Shown: positions 27,323 through 36,403, counted from the stretch's first letter. The stretch: DNA of 62,542 nucleotides from Desulfovibrio sp. (GCA_031287575.1 JAITSV010000049.1:1-62542); one strand, 5' to 3'. Made by a program: numbers and translations. Notes: generated by a model from the letters alone, not told the origin.

Positions 27323-27477
27323 GGTTCCTTTCTCTCCCGGAAAAAAAAGGCGGCATTTCCCCGGCCACCGGCCAGCGGGCCGGATATGCACTTGCCGGGG
27401 AACCCCGCTTGCAGTAACCATCCGGCACCTAGCACATCCCACGATGCACCACAATACATGAGAACAAAGGGCACCAC

Positions 27478-29052
27478 ATGGCCTCATCCAATATCCGCCC
27501 CCACCTTGTCGTGGCCGACGAAAACGGCGAAATCTACGACCACCCGGACCTGCTGATGGTCTGTCGGCGCGGACACGAATTCGCCCTGCCCCGTCCCGAC
27601 GAACTGATGCCCCTGCCCGACGAGAGCGAACTCTTCCTGCTGCCGGGCCGCCGCGCCGTGGGGCTGGACCCGGAAACCGGCGAGGCCGTGGGCATGGACG
27701 AACTGGCCGTGGCCGCATTCGCCGCGCCCGCGCACACCCTGACCGCGCACCCCGCCTACGTCAGCGAGCCGGATGCCCCCACCCTGCCCCTGTTCGCCTA
27801 CGGGGCCGTGGGTTTCGCCAACGGCCGCCTCTACGTCTGCGCCAAGCGGGTGGACGAATCCAACCGCCAGGTGTTCCGGGGCATCCACCGCAAGAAGGTG
27901 GAGCAGACCGCCCGCGAACTGATGCGCCGCTACCCGGACAACCGGCTGATGCAGCACCTGACGGCCAAGTGCGCCCTTACCTATTCCTGCCCCGCCGCGC
28001 GCAACCTGTGCCTTGGCCGGTACGAGGCGCCGCTGCCCGTCTCGCGCACGTGCAATGCCCGCTGCGTGGGCTGCATCTCGCAGCAGGAGGCCGGGTCGCG
28101 CATTTGCGCCACGCCGCAGAACCGCATGGCCTTCACCCCCACGGCGGCGGAAATCGTGGAGGTGATGCGCCACCACGCCCGCAATGAAGTGGCGGAGCCG
28201 GTCTTTTCCTTTGGCCAGGGCTGCGAGGGCGAACCGCTGACCGAGGCCCCGCTGATCGAGGAAGCGGTGCGCCTGTTCCGCGCCGGAGGCGGGCGCGGCA
28301 CGGTGAACCTGAATTCCAACGCCTCGCTGCCGGGCGCCGTGGAGCGTATTGCGGGGGCGGGGCTTACCTCGCTGCGGGTCAGCCTGAACAGTGCCCGCGA
28401 AGAGCCGTACAACCGCTACTACCGCCCGCACGGCTACACCCTGGCCGACGTGCGCGGAAGCATCGCCACCGCGCGGCGGAACGGCGTGTTCGTCTCGCTG
28501 AACCTGCTGTACTTTCCGGGCATCACCGACACCGAGCCGGAACTGGAAGCCCTGCTGGACATGATCCGCACCTGCGGGGTCAGCTTCATCCAGTTGCGCA
28601 ACCTGAACATCGACCCGGAAATGTACCTGGAACTGCTGCAAGGCATCGAATTCGGCCCCAACATGGGTCTGGTCAACTTCCGCAAGCGGCTGCGCCGGGA
28701 ATGCCCGTGGCTGGGCTTTGGCTATTTCAACCCGTATCTGGGCGACCGGGCGGAGTTGACGGAACGGGGTGTGCCCCTGCCCGGCGAATGGCAAGCCACG
28801 CCGCTGGCCGACCTGCTGCGCGACGCGCCGGAGGCCGGACCTGACGACACCCCCGAAAAAAACAACCTTGACGCGCGTGGAGCCGCAACGGCGGAAAACC
28901 TGTCCGGCCCTGAAAAGACCGAGCCGGACGACACCGAGCCCGACGATGCCGACGAAGGCCTGCCCGAAGGCCATCTGGAAGCCGGGCCGCACGACGGCGT
29001 CCCGGACGACGGCGTCCCGGACGACGACCAGGCCTGCGGCTGCGAGGACTAA
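27478..29052 (+). CDS. Radical SAM protein with acidic Cys-rich C-terminal tail
   Basis: About 524 residues. The radical SAM core carries CNARCVGC (CX3CX2C) near residue 196 for the [4Fe-4S] cluster, followed by SFGQGCEGEPL (the SAM-contact GGE-like region) and a TIM-barrel pattern. An N-terminal domain of about 180 residues has extra cysteines (CALTYSCPAARNLCLG) just before the core. The last 90 residues are Asp/Pro-rich, with a repeated DDGVP unit encoded by a 15-base DNA repeat, and end in ACGCED. The substrate is unknown and no partner gene is adjacent. The family appears to be a distinct uncharacterised radical SAM group. Confidence 0.85.
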   Translation: MASSNIRPHLVVADENGEIYDHPDLLMVCRRGHEFALPRPDELMPLPDESELFLLPGRRAVGLDPETGEAVGMDELAVAAFAAPAHTLTAHPAYVSEPDAPTLPLFAYGAVGFANGRLYVCAKRVDESNRQVFRGIHRKKVEQTARELMRRYPDNRLMQHLTAKCALTYSCPAARNLCLGRYEAPLPVSRTCNARCVGCISQQEAGSRICATPQNRMAFTPTAAEIVEVMRHHARNEVAEPVFSFGQGCEGEPLTEAPLIEEAVRLFRAGGGRGTVNLNSNASLPGAVERIAGAGLTSLRVSLNSAREEPYNRYYRPHGYTLADVRGSIATARRNGVFVSLNLLYFPGITDTEPELEALLDMIRTCGVSFIQLRNLNIDPEMYLELLQGIEFGPNMGLVNFRKRLRRECPWLGFGYFNPYLGDRAELTERGVPLPGEWQATPLADLLRDAPEAGPDDTPEKNNLDARGAATAENLSGPEKTEPDDTEPDDADEGLPEGHLEAGPHDGVPDDGVPDDDQACGCED

Positions 29053-29090
29053 GGCAGCCCGCGCCACCGCCATCGAGATGATACCGCAAC

Positions 29091-29129
29091 GGGCCGGAAC
29101 CACGAAGTTCCGGCCCGTTTTTCTTTTTG
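29091..29129 (+). terminator. Intrinsic terminator of the radical SAM gene
   Basis: GGGCCGGAAC and GTTCCGGCCC form a perfect ten-base stem with a six-base loop, followed on the plus strand by GTTTTTCTTTTTG. Confidence 0.93.
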
Positions 29130-29153
29130 TAGGGCATCCCCGCCAGTCCCGGC

Positions 29154-29188
29154 AAAAAGAACGGGGCCGCTCCCGAAGGAACGGCCCC
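29154..29188 (-). terminator. Intrinsic terminator of purM
   Basis: On the minus strand a GGGGCCG...CGGCCCC stem (29163-29188) is followed by GTTCTTTTT, about 58 bases past the purM stop. It converges with the radical SAM gene's terminator. Confidence 0.88.
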
Positions 29189-29245
29189 GATGGCGTCCAA
29201 TGAATGTCGTTGTGTAGCCAAGGACTTTTCCAAAGCCGGATGGCT

Positions 29246-30298
29246 CTAGAACGCCACCTGCACCTGCTCCGCCGTCTTGTCGCGGCGGCGGCCAATGCTG
29301 CCGATGCGCCAGGCCTGGGCATGCATGGCGTTGACGCGCCCCAGCACCTCGTCGCACACGTCGGGCGAAACGATCATGATGTAGCCGATGCCGCAGTTGA
29401 ATATCTGGAGCATTTCCGGCCAGGTCAGGTTGCCCTGGGCCAGCAGCCAGTTGAACACCGACGGCACGGTCCACGAGCCGAAATCGATGTGCGCCTCGAC
29501 GGTGGCGGGCAGCACGCGGGGGATGTTGTCGTAGAAGCCGCCGCCGGTCACGTGTATCATGCCCTTGATGTCGAAGTCGCGCATCACCGAGCGCACGATG
29601 TCCACGTAGATGGCGGTGGGTTCCAGCAGCACCTCGGCCACGGTACGGTCCGAGCCGGGCAGCGGGTCGTCGCCGTTCAGGCCACTCTGGGCCAGCACCT
29701 TGCGGGCCAGGCTGTACCCGTTGGAATGCAGGCCGGTGGAGGCAATGCCGATGATGGAATCACCCACGCGGATGGACGAGCCGTCCACGATGCGCGTGTT
29801 GTCCACGAGGCCCACGCAGAAGCCCGCCAGGTCGTATTCGCCGGGGGCGTACATTTCGGGCATTTCGGCGGTTTCACCGCCCAGCAGGGCGCAGCTTGCG
29901 CGGCGGCAGCCCTCTGCCACGCCGGAAATGACGCTGGCGGCCACGTCCACGTCCAGCTTGCCTGTGGCAAAATAATCCAGGAAAAACAGCGGCCGGGCGC
30001 CCTGTACCAGAATGTCGTTGACGCTCATGGCCACCAGGTCGATGCCCACGGTGTCATGCTTGCCGAACTGGAAGGCGCACTTCAGCTTGGTGCCCACGCC
30101 GTCGGTGGAGGAAACAAGGACCGGTTCGTCCATCCCCGCGAGATCCGGCTTGAACAGGCCGCCGAAGCCGCCGATGTCGGATATAACGCCATTGGTATGC
30201 GTGCGGGCGACAATGGACTTGATGCGCGACACGAGGGCATTGCCGGCGTTGATATCCACCCCCGCATCGGTGTAGGCTTTGGAACGGTCCTCAGACAT
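29246..30298 (-). CDS. purM: Phosphoribosylformylglycinamidine cyclo-ligase (AIR synthetase)
   Basis: About 350 residues, the normal PurM length. It makes aminoimidazole ribotide from FGAM and ATP in cytosolic purine synthesis; AIR is also the substrate of ThiC, encoded 5 kb away. Signatures include DIGGFGGLF, VSSTDGVGTKLK, VNDILVQGARPLFFLDY, GGETAEMPEMY and VTGGGFYDNIPRVLP. No other purine genes are adjacent and it has its own terminator, so it is probably monocistronic. Confidence 0.97.
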   Translation of the reverse strand: MSEDRSKAYTDAGVDINAGNALVSRIKSIVARTHTNGVISDIGGFGGLFKPDLAGMDEPVLVSSTDGVGTKLKCAFQFGKHDTVGIDLVAMSVNDILVQGARPLFFLDYFATGKLDVDVAASVISGVAEGCRRASCALLGGETAEMPEMYAPGEYDLAGFCVGLVDNTRIVDGSSIRVGDSIIGIASTGLHSNGYSLARKVLAQSGLNGDDPLPGSDRTVAEVLLEPTAIYVDIVRSVMRDFDIKGMIHVTGGGFYDNIPRVLPATVEAHIDFGSWTVPSVFNWLLAQGNLTWPEMLQIFNCGIGYIMIVSPDVCDEVLGRVNAMHAQAWRIGSIGRRRDKTAEQVQVAF

Positions 30299-30386
30299 TA
30301 ACGTAGGCTCCTTGGGTCGTCTGGCTTCGGATTTTCCGGAAGCCCTTCATAGGCTTTTACCCCCCGAAGCGCAAGAGGAACACACC

Positions 30387-30872
30387 ATGAAACCCCTGCT
30401 GGCACGGGCCTTGCTCAATGGTATACTGGTAATGGGCATGCTGTCCACAGCGGTATTGCCGGGCACTGCCGTTGCCCGCGAAAGCACGACCGTACAGGCA
30501 AAACCCGACGCCCTGATTGCCGCAGCCGCGGTTGGCGCCAACGGCACGGGGGATGGCATTCCCCCGCAACAGGAACAGCCCCGCCACGACACCTTCATGG
30601 GTACCGGCGGCGACCAGTCGTACATCGGACGCGACCCGGACACCGGCGATCGGATCATGGAATCCAAGGGGCCACCGCGCCACCAGGACATGCCGCAACA
30701 GCAGGTGCCCATGATCATCGCGCCCGAAATCAACGTGAACGGCACGTGGGGCCAACCCCAGGGCGGCAACAGTGGAAATTGGGGCAGCGGCGGGAACAGT
30801 GGAAACGGGGGCGGCGTGATGCGGCCCACGCCCCTGCCCCCCGGCGGCATCGGAACGGGCAGGCGGCAATAG
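30387..30872 (+). CDS. Small secreted Gly/Asn-rich protein, uncharacterised
   Basis: About 161 residues. A cleavable signal peptide (LLNGILVMGMLSTAVLPGTAVA, with an Ala-x-Ala cleavage pattern) is followed by a polar, low-complexity mature part rich in Gln, Gly, Asn and Pro, including GGNSGNWGSGGNSGNGGG. AGAGGAA precedes the ATG. No cysteines or enzyme motifs are seen. It looks like a disordered periplasmic or exported protein. It is not clearly in an operon with the downstream radical SAM gene, which follows after 110 bases. Confidence 0.7.
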   Translation: MKPLLARALLNGILVMGMLSTAVLPGTAVARESTTVQAKPDALIAAAAVGANGTGDGIPPQQEQPRHDTFMGTGGDQSYIGRDPDTGDRIMESKGPPRHQDMPQQQVPMIIAPEINVNGTWGQPQGGNSGNWGSGGNSGNGGGVMRPTPLPPGGIGTGRRQ

Positions 30873-30981
30873 CCGCGCGGCCCCGTGCAGGCTGAAGGCC
30901 GTGTCCGGCGCGACCGGCAGGCCGCATCCCTTTCGCCTGGCGTTCCCGTCCGGCGCTTTTCCATCCACCAAGGACTTCGCC

Positions 30982-32121
30982 ATGCTTGATGCACGCCTCT
31001 GGAAGCCCCTGCCCCCGCCCGGTGGCGCTGATGCCGCAGGCACCGCCGCATCGCCGGATGCGGATGCCGCGCGCGTGCAGTGCCGCCTGTGCAGCCATTA
31101 CTGCATCATTCCGGGGGGCGGCACGGGCCGCTGCGGGGTGCGGGTGAATCGGCCAGTGGTAGCGGAATCCGACGCCGTGGGGCCAGACGTGGCACCGAAA
31201 ACCGCCCCCGTCGGCAGACTGTTCACCCTGGTGGGCGACAACGTGGCCGCCGTGAACCTGGACCCGGTGGAAAAGAAGCCGCTGTTCCACTTCATGCCGG
31301 GCACGCTCACCTATTCCTTCGGCACCATGGGCTGCAACCTGGCGTGCGGGTTTTGCCAGAACTGGTCGCTGTCGCGCCCGCCGGCGGAAGAAGGCGTGGT
31401 GCGCGGCCAGCGCACCACGCCGGACAAACTGGTGGCCGAGGCCAGGGTCAGCGGGGCGGCGTCGGTATCGTTCACCTATTCCGAGCCCACCATCTTTTTC
31501 GAGCTTATGTGCGACACGGCGGACGCGGCCCGCGCCGCCGGGCTTGCCACCATCATGGTCTCCAACGGGTTCCAGTCGCCGGAATGCCTGGTGGAACTGG
31601 AACACCGCATCGACGCGGCCAACATCGACCTGAAGGCGTTCACCGAGCATTTCTACGCAAGCCAGTGCGGCGCGCGGCTGAAGCCGGTGCTGCACACCCT
31701 GCGCACCATCGCCCGCATGGGCTGGTGGCTGGAGGTGACCACCCTGCTCATTCCCGGCCTGAACGACGACCCGGACGAACTGCGCGACATGGCCCGGTTC
31801 ATCCGCGACGAACTGGGGCCGGACGTGCCGTGGCACCTTTCGCGCTTTCACCCGGCCTACCGGCTGACCGACCGTCCCCCCACCCCGCCCGCCACGCTGG
31901 AACGGGCCTGGGAAATCGGGCGCGAGGAAGGATTGCACTTCGTCTACCTGGGCAACATGCCGGGCCATCCCGCCGAATCCACCCACTGCCCCGCCTGCGG
32001 CGCCCTGTTCGTCCTGCGCGAGGGCTTTCACACCCACCTGCCCGCCTCGTCGCGGTGTGCCCGCTGCGGGGCCGCCATGCCGGGGGTGGGCTGGGATACC
32101 CCGGAGAACCGATGCTGCTGA
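30982..32121 (+). CDS. amrS: AmmeMemoRadiSam-system radical SAM enzyme (AmrS-like)
   Basis: About 379 residues. The radical SAM cluster motif CNLACGFC sits near residue 118, preceded by CRLCSHYC and GRCGVR Cys motifs at the N-terminus. The pattern TYSFGTMGCNLACGFCQNW is typical of the AmrS/PflA-like group whose products accompany Memo and AMMECR1 proteins. A C-terminal zinc ribbon (CPACG and CARCG) is present. Memo and AMMECR1 partners are not in the window. AAGGA precedes the ATG at 30982. It overlaps cobO by ten bases, so the two are cotranslated. The biochemical reaction of this family is not settled. Confidence 0.85.
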   Translation: MLDARLWKPLPPPGGADAAGTAASPDADAARVQCRLCSHYCIIPGGGTGRCGVRVNRPVVAESDAVGPDVAPKTAPVGRLFTLVGDNVAAVNLDPVEKKPLFHFMPGTLTYSFGTMGCNLACGFCQNWSLSRPPAEEGVVRGQRTTPDKLVAEARVSGAASVSFTYSEPTIFFELMCDTADAARAAGLATIMVSNGFQSPECLVELEHRIDAANIDLKAFTEHFYASQCGARLKPVLHTLRTIARMGWWLEVTTLLIPGLNDDPDELRDMARFIRDELGPDVPWHLSRFHPAYRLTDRPPTPPATLERAWEIGREEGLHFVYLGNMPGHPAESTHCPACGALFVLREGFHTHLPASSRCARCGAAMPGVGWDTPENRCC

Positions 32122-32615
32122 TATACACCGGCAACGGCAAGGGAAAGACTTCCGCCTGCGTGGGGCAGGCCATCCGCGCCCTGGGCCAGGGGATGACCGT
32201 GGCCTTCGGCCAGTTCATGAAGCGCCCCGGCCAGGCGGGCGAGCAGGAAATGCTGGAGCGCCTGCTGGGCGAACGCTTTCGCGCCGGGGGCAAGGGCTTT
32301 CTGCGCCGCGAGGAGGACCGCCCCGCCCACCGCAAGGCCGCCCAGGAACTGCTGCAATGGGCGCAAGATACCCTGCCCGACGTGGACATGCTGGTACTGG
32401 ACGAAACCCTGTACGCCCTCGGCTACGACATCGTGACCCGTGAAGAGGTGGAACACCTGCTGGAACTGGCGGAACCGCAGGGCAGGCATCTGGTGCTGTC
32501 CGGACGCGGCCTGCCCGACTGGCTGGCCGAGCGGGCCGACCTGGTCACCGAGATGAACGAGGTGAAGCACCCGTGGCAGAAGGGGGTGCAGGCGACCAGG
32601 GGCATCGAGTTCTAG
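32112..32615 (+). CDS. cobO: Cob(I)alamin adenosyltransferase CobO/BtuR
   Basis: About 167 residues. The P-loop GNGKGKTSA at residues 7-15, AFGQFMKRP, DMLVLDETLYAL and LVLSGRGLPDWL are all diagnostic of the CobA/CobO family, which transfers the 5'-deoxyadenosyl group of ATP to cobalt in cytosolic corrinoids. GGAG lies just before the ATG. The start is inside the amrS-like gene, suggesting linked expression of an adenosyl-radical enzyme and an adenosylcobalamin-forming enzyme. Slightly shorter than E. coli BtuR (196) because the N-terminal tail is missing, as in many anaerobes. Confidence 0.93.
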   Translation: MLLIYTGNGKGKTSACVGQAIRALGQGMTVAFGQFMKRPGQAGEQEMLERLLGERFRAGGKGFLRREEDRPAHRKAAQELLQWAQDTLPDVDMLVLDETLYALGYDIVTREEVEHLLELAEPQGRHLVLSGRGLPDWLAERADLVTEMNEVKHPWQKGVQATRGIEF

Positions 32616-32730
32616 GGGACGGTGTTCCGGAACGGCACGCCGCCGCCCCGCGCAAATCATTGCGACACTGTCGTTATGTGCCTATATGATGCCAAAGGGT
32701 ATCGTATTCCCGCAACACGAAGGAGGCACT

Positions 32731-33054
32731 ATGGAACCCCTCGCCATGACCTCGTTCACCGGAGCTTCGGGCAAGGCCTACACCTTTGCGGTGTACCCGC
32801 TGGGCGCCACCCTGGCGGACTTCAGCGGGGTATTCATGTTCGCGCGCAAGCCGCGGGCGGTGCTGGACACGGGGTACAATCCCCTGTTCATCGGGCACTC
32901 CGCCGAACTGGGCAGCCACCTTGGCAGGCATGACAAGCGCGCCGCCGCGCTGGGCCAGGGCGCGGACTGCCTGTGCGTGCACCCCGCCGATGCGGAGGAC
33001 AGCGCCGCCATTGCCGATGACCTTCTGAAGTCGCACCCCACCCCCTGCAACTGA
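32731..33054 (+). CDS. Degenerate GIY-YIG-fold protein
   Basis: About 107 residues with an AAGGAGG ribosome site. The sequence follows the spacing of small GIY-YIG domains: GVFMFARK for the GIY strand, YNPLFIGHSAELGSHLGRH for YIG and the helix, GADCLCVHPA, and an end of DDLLKSHPTPCN. The key tyrosines are replaced (GVF, FIG), the catalytic Arg position reads His, and Glu reads Asp, so nuclease activity is doubtful. It may be a nucleic-acid-binding derivative. Family assignment is by pattern only; it could be an unrelated conserved small protein. Confidence 0.5.
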   Translation: MEPLAMTSFTGASGKAYTFAVYPLGATLADFSGVFMFARKPRAVLDTGYNPLFIGHSAELGSHLGRHDKRAAALGQGADCLCVHPADAEDSAAIADDLLKSHPTPCN

Positions 33055-33130
33055 CGCGACGCGGCCAGCCGGAGGCCGCACCGCGCCGCCGGACACCGGT
33101 CCGGCTTCCGCTTCCGGCCCAATAGACAAC

Positions 33131-33161
33131 AAGCCCCCGCCAGCATCGCCAGCGGGGGCTT
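33131..33161. terminator. Bidirectional terminator
   Basis: AAGCCCCCGC (33131-33140) and GCGGGGGCTT (33152-33161) form a perfect ten-base stem between the convergent GIY-YIG-like gene and the ferredoxin gene. Confidence 0.8.
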
Positions 33162-33317
33162 CATCATGCGCAAGGGAAGGATGGCATGGAGGGTGTCGGT
33201 GAGCAGGTGGCGGCTTTGCCCGTCCTGCCGGGCGGTCGGGGCTTAGTCTCCCAGCGGACTGGCTGCTGCCATCCCGCCGCCGCCCCCCAGACCGCCTGGA
33301 GCGGAACGGTTTTCGCC

Positions 33318-34805
33318 CTACCCGGCCATGCGGCGCACGGCATCGAGAAAGCGCGAGCGCAGCGCCTCGCCCATCAGCGCCCGTTTCACCGGGCCAAGAC
33401 GCAGAAAGCCGCCCACCAGCCCGCGCATGAATTCCTGGGTGCGGCTGTTGGGGTTGTCGAACACCAGGTTTTGCAGGGTGCCGCGCTCCAGGCTTTGCAG
33501 GATAACCCGTTCGAAGCTGTCCGCCGGGTGCAGCACCTTGCGTTCGCGCGGGTGCAGACGCAGCGCCCCGGTGGGGCACTTCAGTGCGCAGGCCCCGCAG
33601 CCCAGGCAATAGGCCTCGTCCACCGTGCAGCGCCGGTCACGCTTACTACCGCCGGGCGGCACCGGCAGCGACACCGCGTCGATGGGGCAGGCCCGTTCGC
33701 ACAGGCCGCAGCCGTTGCACAGGCTGGCGTCACACCGGGCGATGAGCGACGAGGTGACCAGCACCCCGGCGTGCCCCCACTGGCGGATGCCCTGCATGAG
33801 GTTGCAGCAGCAGCCGCAGCAATGACAGATGAACCCCACGCCCTGCTGCACGTTGTCGGCGGACAGGGTGAAGCCGAGGTCGCGCGAGCGGGCCAGGATG
33901 TCGTGCATGGCCGCCTTGTCGATGCGCCGGGCAAACCCGTGCCGGACCAGGTATTCCGCGCCGGTGCCCATGGAAGTGCAGGTTTCCATGTCCACGTCGC
34001 ACTGGCGGGTGCCGAGGTGATGTTTTTCGTGACGGCACGAGCACAGGCCCACGGCAAAGGTGCGGTTCTGCTCCACCAGCGCGGCGGCGCGCTCGTAGTC
34101 CAGGATTTCCACGTGGTCGCCCAGGGTCTGCTGGTGCGGCAGGGTGCGCATGACCGAAACGCGCTGTCCGTCGCCGAAGTTGGCGTCCAGGAAGGCCCGG
34201 TCGCCGAACATGTAGTCGTGGAACAGCTCCGCCCAGCGCTTGCTGGGCAGCGCCCCGCCGGTGCGCATCATGGTGAATTCGAAGATGCCGATGACGATGG
34301 GGCTGATCATGTACAGGCAGCCGTCGTCGGGATGGTGATGGGAGTGCGGGAAGCCGGGGGCGGAATGGTCGTGGCCGTGCGGGGTGTGGGAATGGCCGTG
34401 CAGATGCGCATGCGGATGTACGTGATCCCCGTGCGCATCATGTCCGTGCTGCCCGCCATGCCCGTGCGCCGATGCGGCTTGGCGTTCGACGGATTCTGTG
34501 GCCCCGGCTGCGTTGGTCGCCGCAACTGCATGGTCGCCATCCTCGCGGATGTCCAGCACCAGCCCTTTGTCGCACAGCCGGTCCAGCAGCCCCTGCAACC
34601 GCGCGCGGTCCATGCCGGTGATCCGTTCCAGCCGCCCGAGGGACGACGGGCGGTACGGCATGCGCACCACCAGTTCCGCTTCTTCCAGGGTGTACAGTTC
34701 GCGCAGCATGGTGTGGAAGGCATCGTTCCACGGCGTGCGCACGGGCGTGTTGTCGATGGCGTGGCCGAGGCGGCGATAGATGTCCCTGGCGGCGATGTGT
34801 CCCAT
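33318..34805 (-). CDS. Di-cluster ferredoxin with winged-helix domain and histidine-rich insertion
   Basis: About 495 residues. Residues 1-95 resemble a winged-helix module (LGRLERITGMDRARLQGLLD). Residues 114-159 are a histidine-rich segment with 19 His, likely binding zinc or nickel. The following domain has CSCRHEKHHLGTRQC and a run CHCCGCCC. Two ferredoxin motifs come next, CNGCGLCERACP and CLGCGACALKCP. The start at 34805 has CCGGAG upstream. It is probably a cytosolic electron-transfer or redox-sensing protein. The mixture of a DNA-binding-like domain, metal sponge and two clusters is unusual. It is transcribed alone. Confidence 0.8.
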   Translation of the reverse strand: MGHIAARDIYRRLGHAIDNTPVRTPWNDAFHTMLRELYTLEEAELVVRMPYRPSSLGRLERITGMDRARLQGLLDRLCDKGLVLDIREDGDHAVAATNAAGATESVERQAASAHGHGGQHGHDAHGDHVHPHAHLHGHSHTPHGHDHSAPGFPHSHHHPDDGCLYMISPIVIGIFEFTMMRTGGALPSKRWAELFHDYMFGDRAFLDANFGDGQRVSVMRTLPHQQTLGDHVEILDYERAAALVEQNRTFAVGLCSCRHEKHHLGTRQCDVDMETCTSMGTGAEYLVRHGFARRIDKAAMHDILARSRDLGFTLSADNVQQGVGFICHCCGCCCNLMQGIRQWGHAGVLVTSSLIARCDASLCNGCGLCERACPIDAVSLPVPPGGSKRDRRCTVDEAYCLGCGACALKCPTGALRLHPRERKVLHPADSFERVILQSLERGTLQNLVFDNPNSRTQEFMRGLVGGFLRLGPVKRALMGEALRSRFLDAVRRMAG

Positions 34806-35065
34806 GAACGGCTCCGGAGAGGGTGCGGAAAAACGGAGGAGCGCGACAGACGAAATTCCCCCCACCGCAATGCCCCATGCCGACGGGGGTGTCAAAGCCA
34901 GGGGGCAGCGCGTGGACAACGGGGCGGGCCAAGCCATCGAGGACGTGGCAGCAGACAAGGCGGATGGTGCTGCGCAAGCCCGGCTCAGCGGGCGTGATCA
35001 ACGCAGATGGCGCAGTACCCGCCCACCCGGCAGACCCCGCCCCCCACCCATGCCGTCCGCAAACG

Positions 35066-35102
35066 AAAAGCCCCCACGGGCACGATACCGGCAGGGGCCT
35101 TC
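35066..35102 (-). terminator. Terminator of infA
   Basis: On the minus strand GAAGGCCCC pairs with GGGGGCTTTT over an imperfect stem, followed by a short T-run, about 40 bases past the infA stop. Confidence 0.7.
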
Positions 35103-35139
35103 AGGCTACGGGACACGGCGCGGGGCCGTGGCGGGCCGC

Positions 35140-35358
35140 CTAGCGTTCGCGGAAAACGATGCGGCCCTTGGTCAGGTCGTAGGGGGACATGGCGACGCGC
35201 ACCTTGTCACCGGGCAGGATGCGGATGCGGAACTTGCGCATCTTGCCGCACAGGTGGCTGAGCACGGTGTGGCCCGTTTCCAGTTCCACACGGAACAGCG
35301 TGCTGGGCAGGGCTTCCTGCACCACGCCCGCTACTTCGAAATAATCGTCCTTGGCCAT
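35140..35358 (-). CDS. infA: Translation initiation factor IF-1
   Basis: 72 residues, the standard length, a single S1/OB-fold domain that binds the 30S A site during initiation. Typical blocks are [40 protein letters not shown] and [20 protein letters not shown]. It lies about 100 bases downstream of the RRM gene on the same strand but the two are separated by a strong terminator. Confidence 0.97.
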   Translation of the reverse strand: MAKDDYFEVAGVVQEALPSTLFRVELETGHTVLSHLCGKMRKFRIRILPGDKVRVAMSPYDLTKGRIVFRER

Positions 35359-35402
35359 GGGGTCTCCTCCTGCTTGTGGCGCGGAACCGCGCCGAAAAGA
35401 AA

Positions 35403-35429
35403 GGGTCCCGCCCGAAATGGGCGGGACCC
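35403..35429. terminator. Terminator of the RRM gene
   Basis: GGGTCCCGCCC and GGGCGGGACCC form a perfect eleven-base stem with a five-base loop; on the minus strand it is followed by TTTCTTTTC. Confidence 0.9.
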
Positions 35430-35456
35430 GGTCCAGACGATAGGGGGAGCGAAGAC

Positions 35457-35723
35457 CTACCAGCGGGGCTGGCGGGGAGCGCGTTCCTGCGCTTCGTTCA
35501 CCTTCAGGCTGCGGCCCTGGAAGTCGCGGCCATCAAGGGCTTCCATGGCGGCGCGGGCGCCGTCGTCGTCCATTTCCACGAAGCCGAAGCCACGGGGACG
35601 ACCGGTTTCGCGGTCCATGATCAGGGCGACGGACTGCACTTCGCCGTGGTTGGAGAACAGGGCGCGCAGGTCGCTTTCGCTGCTGGAGAAGGGAAGGTTG
35701 CCGACGTAGAGCTTCTTGGACAT
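35457..35723 (-). CDS. RRM-type RNA-binding protein
   Basis: 88 residues, one RNA recognition motif with RNP2 LYVGNL at residues 5-10 and RNP1 RGFGFVEM near 44-51, then a short Arg/Gln tail. Single-RRM proteins like this occur in cyanobacteria and deltaproteobacteria and are often cold-induced mRNA binders. It has its own sigma-70 promoter, a leader of about 100 bases and its own terminator, so it is an autonomous unit. Confidence 0.93.
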   Translation of the reverse strand: MSKKLYVGNLPFSSSESDLRALFSNHGEVQSVALIMDRETGRPRGFGFVEMDDDGARAAMEALDGRDFQGRSLKVNEAQERAPRQPRW

Positions 35724-35834
35724 GTGAAATACTCCGGAATTTTCTCAGGCTCTTCTTTTCATCTGTCCGGAGCTTTGCACATGCGAAGATCGAACGAGGG
35801 AAACAAGAACGCTGCCAATTGGTAAGGAGATGCG

Positions 35835-35863
35835 TAAATACGCACCTTGCCCCCTGTCGTCAA
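35835..35863 (-). promoter_or_regulatory. Sigma-70 promoter of the RRM gene
   Basis: On the minus strand TTGACG, a 17-base spacer and TATTTA. The implied start near 35828 gives a 5' leader of about 105 bases, consistent with cold-shock-type control. Confidence 0.7.
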
Positions 35864-36326
35864 GCGGCCCGCGTGCAAAATAACGCGCCACGCCGAAATA
35901 GTTTGCCGCCGGAGCGAACGATCGAGACAATAGTTTTTACATTACACCATGTTACAAAACGCACGCCGTACAAAAACACTGTAGAAAACAGGGAGGCACA
36001 TGGCGTGCGGATGGGCACGGACGATGCGCGGACGAATGCGTGCCGACACGCGCGCAATTGCCCGGCTGCCAGCGCCCGGCCTGTCCGCCTTTGCCTGACC
36101 TGCCCATATCGATCCAGACCGATGCAGCCCCATACCGGTCGTTCCCATCCGCATTTGTCCTCGCCGGTCTCCTCCGCCCTTCACGCCACGCCCATACCCG
36201 CCGGGCCGCCTTGCCCTCGCCGGGACCGCCGCAACCAACCGACCGCATCGCCATTTCCCCTTGCACCGCGACACGCTTTCGACTATCTGACCACCGTACG
36301 CCACGACGCCACCGCCGTGGCCCCGC
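35864..36326. other. Gene-free region between the RRM promoter and tRNA-Pro
   Basis: No supported gene. The part 35935-36000 is locally AT-rich compared with its surroundings and may include promoters. Small ORFs here have no ribosome sites or recognisable products. Confidence 0.5.
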
Positions 36327-36403
36327 CGGAACGTAGCGCAGCCTGGTAGCGCACCTGCCTTGGGAGCAGGGGGTCGCTGGTTCGAATCCAGTCGTTCCGA
36401 CCA
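36327..36403 (+). tRNA. tRNA-Pro (anticodon UGG)
   Basis: 77 bases with acceptor arms CGGAACG and CGTTCCG, D-arm GCGCAGCCTGGTAGCGC, anticodon stem CCTGC/GCAGG around loop CTTGGGA (anticodon TGG), T-loop GGTTCGAATCC and encoded CCA. It lies at the left boundary of the phage-derived region and is the probable integration site. Confidence 0.97.
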
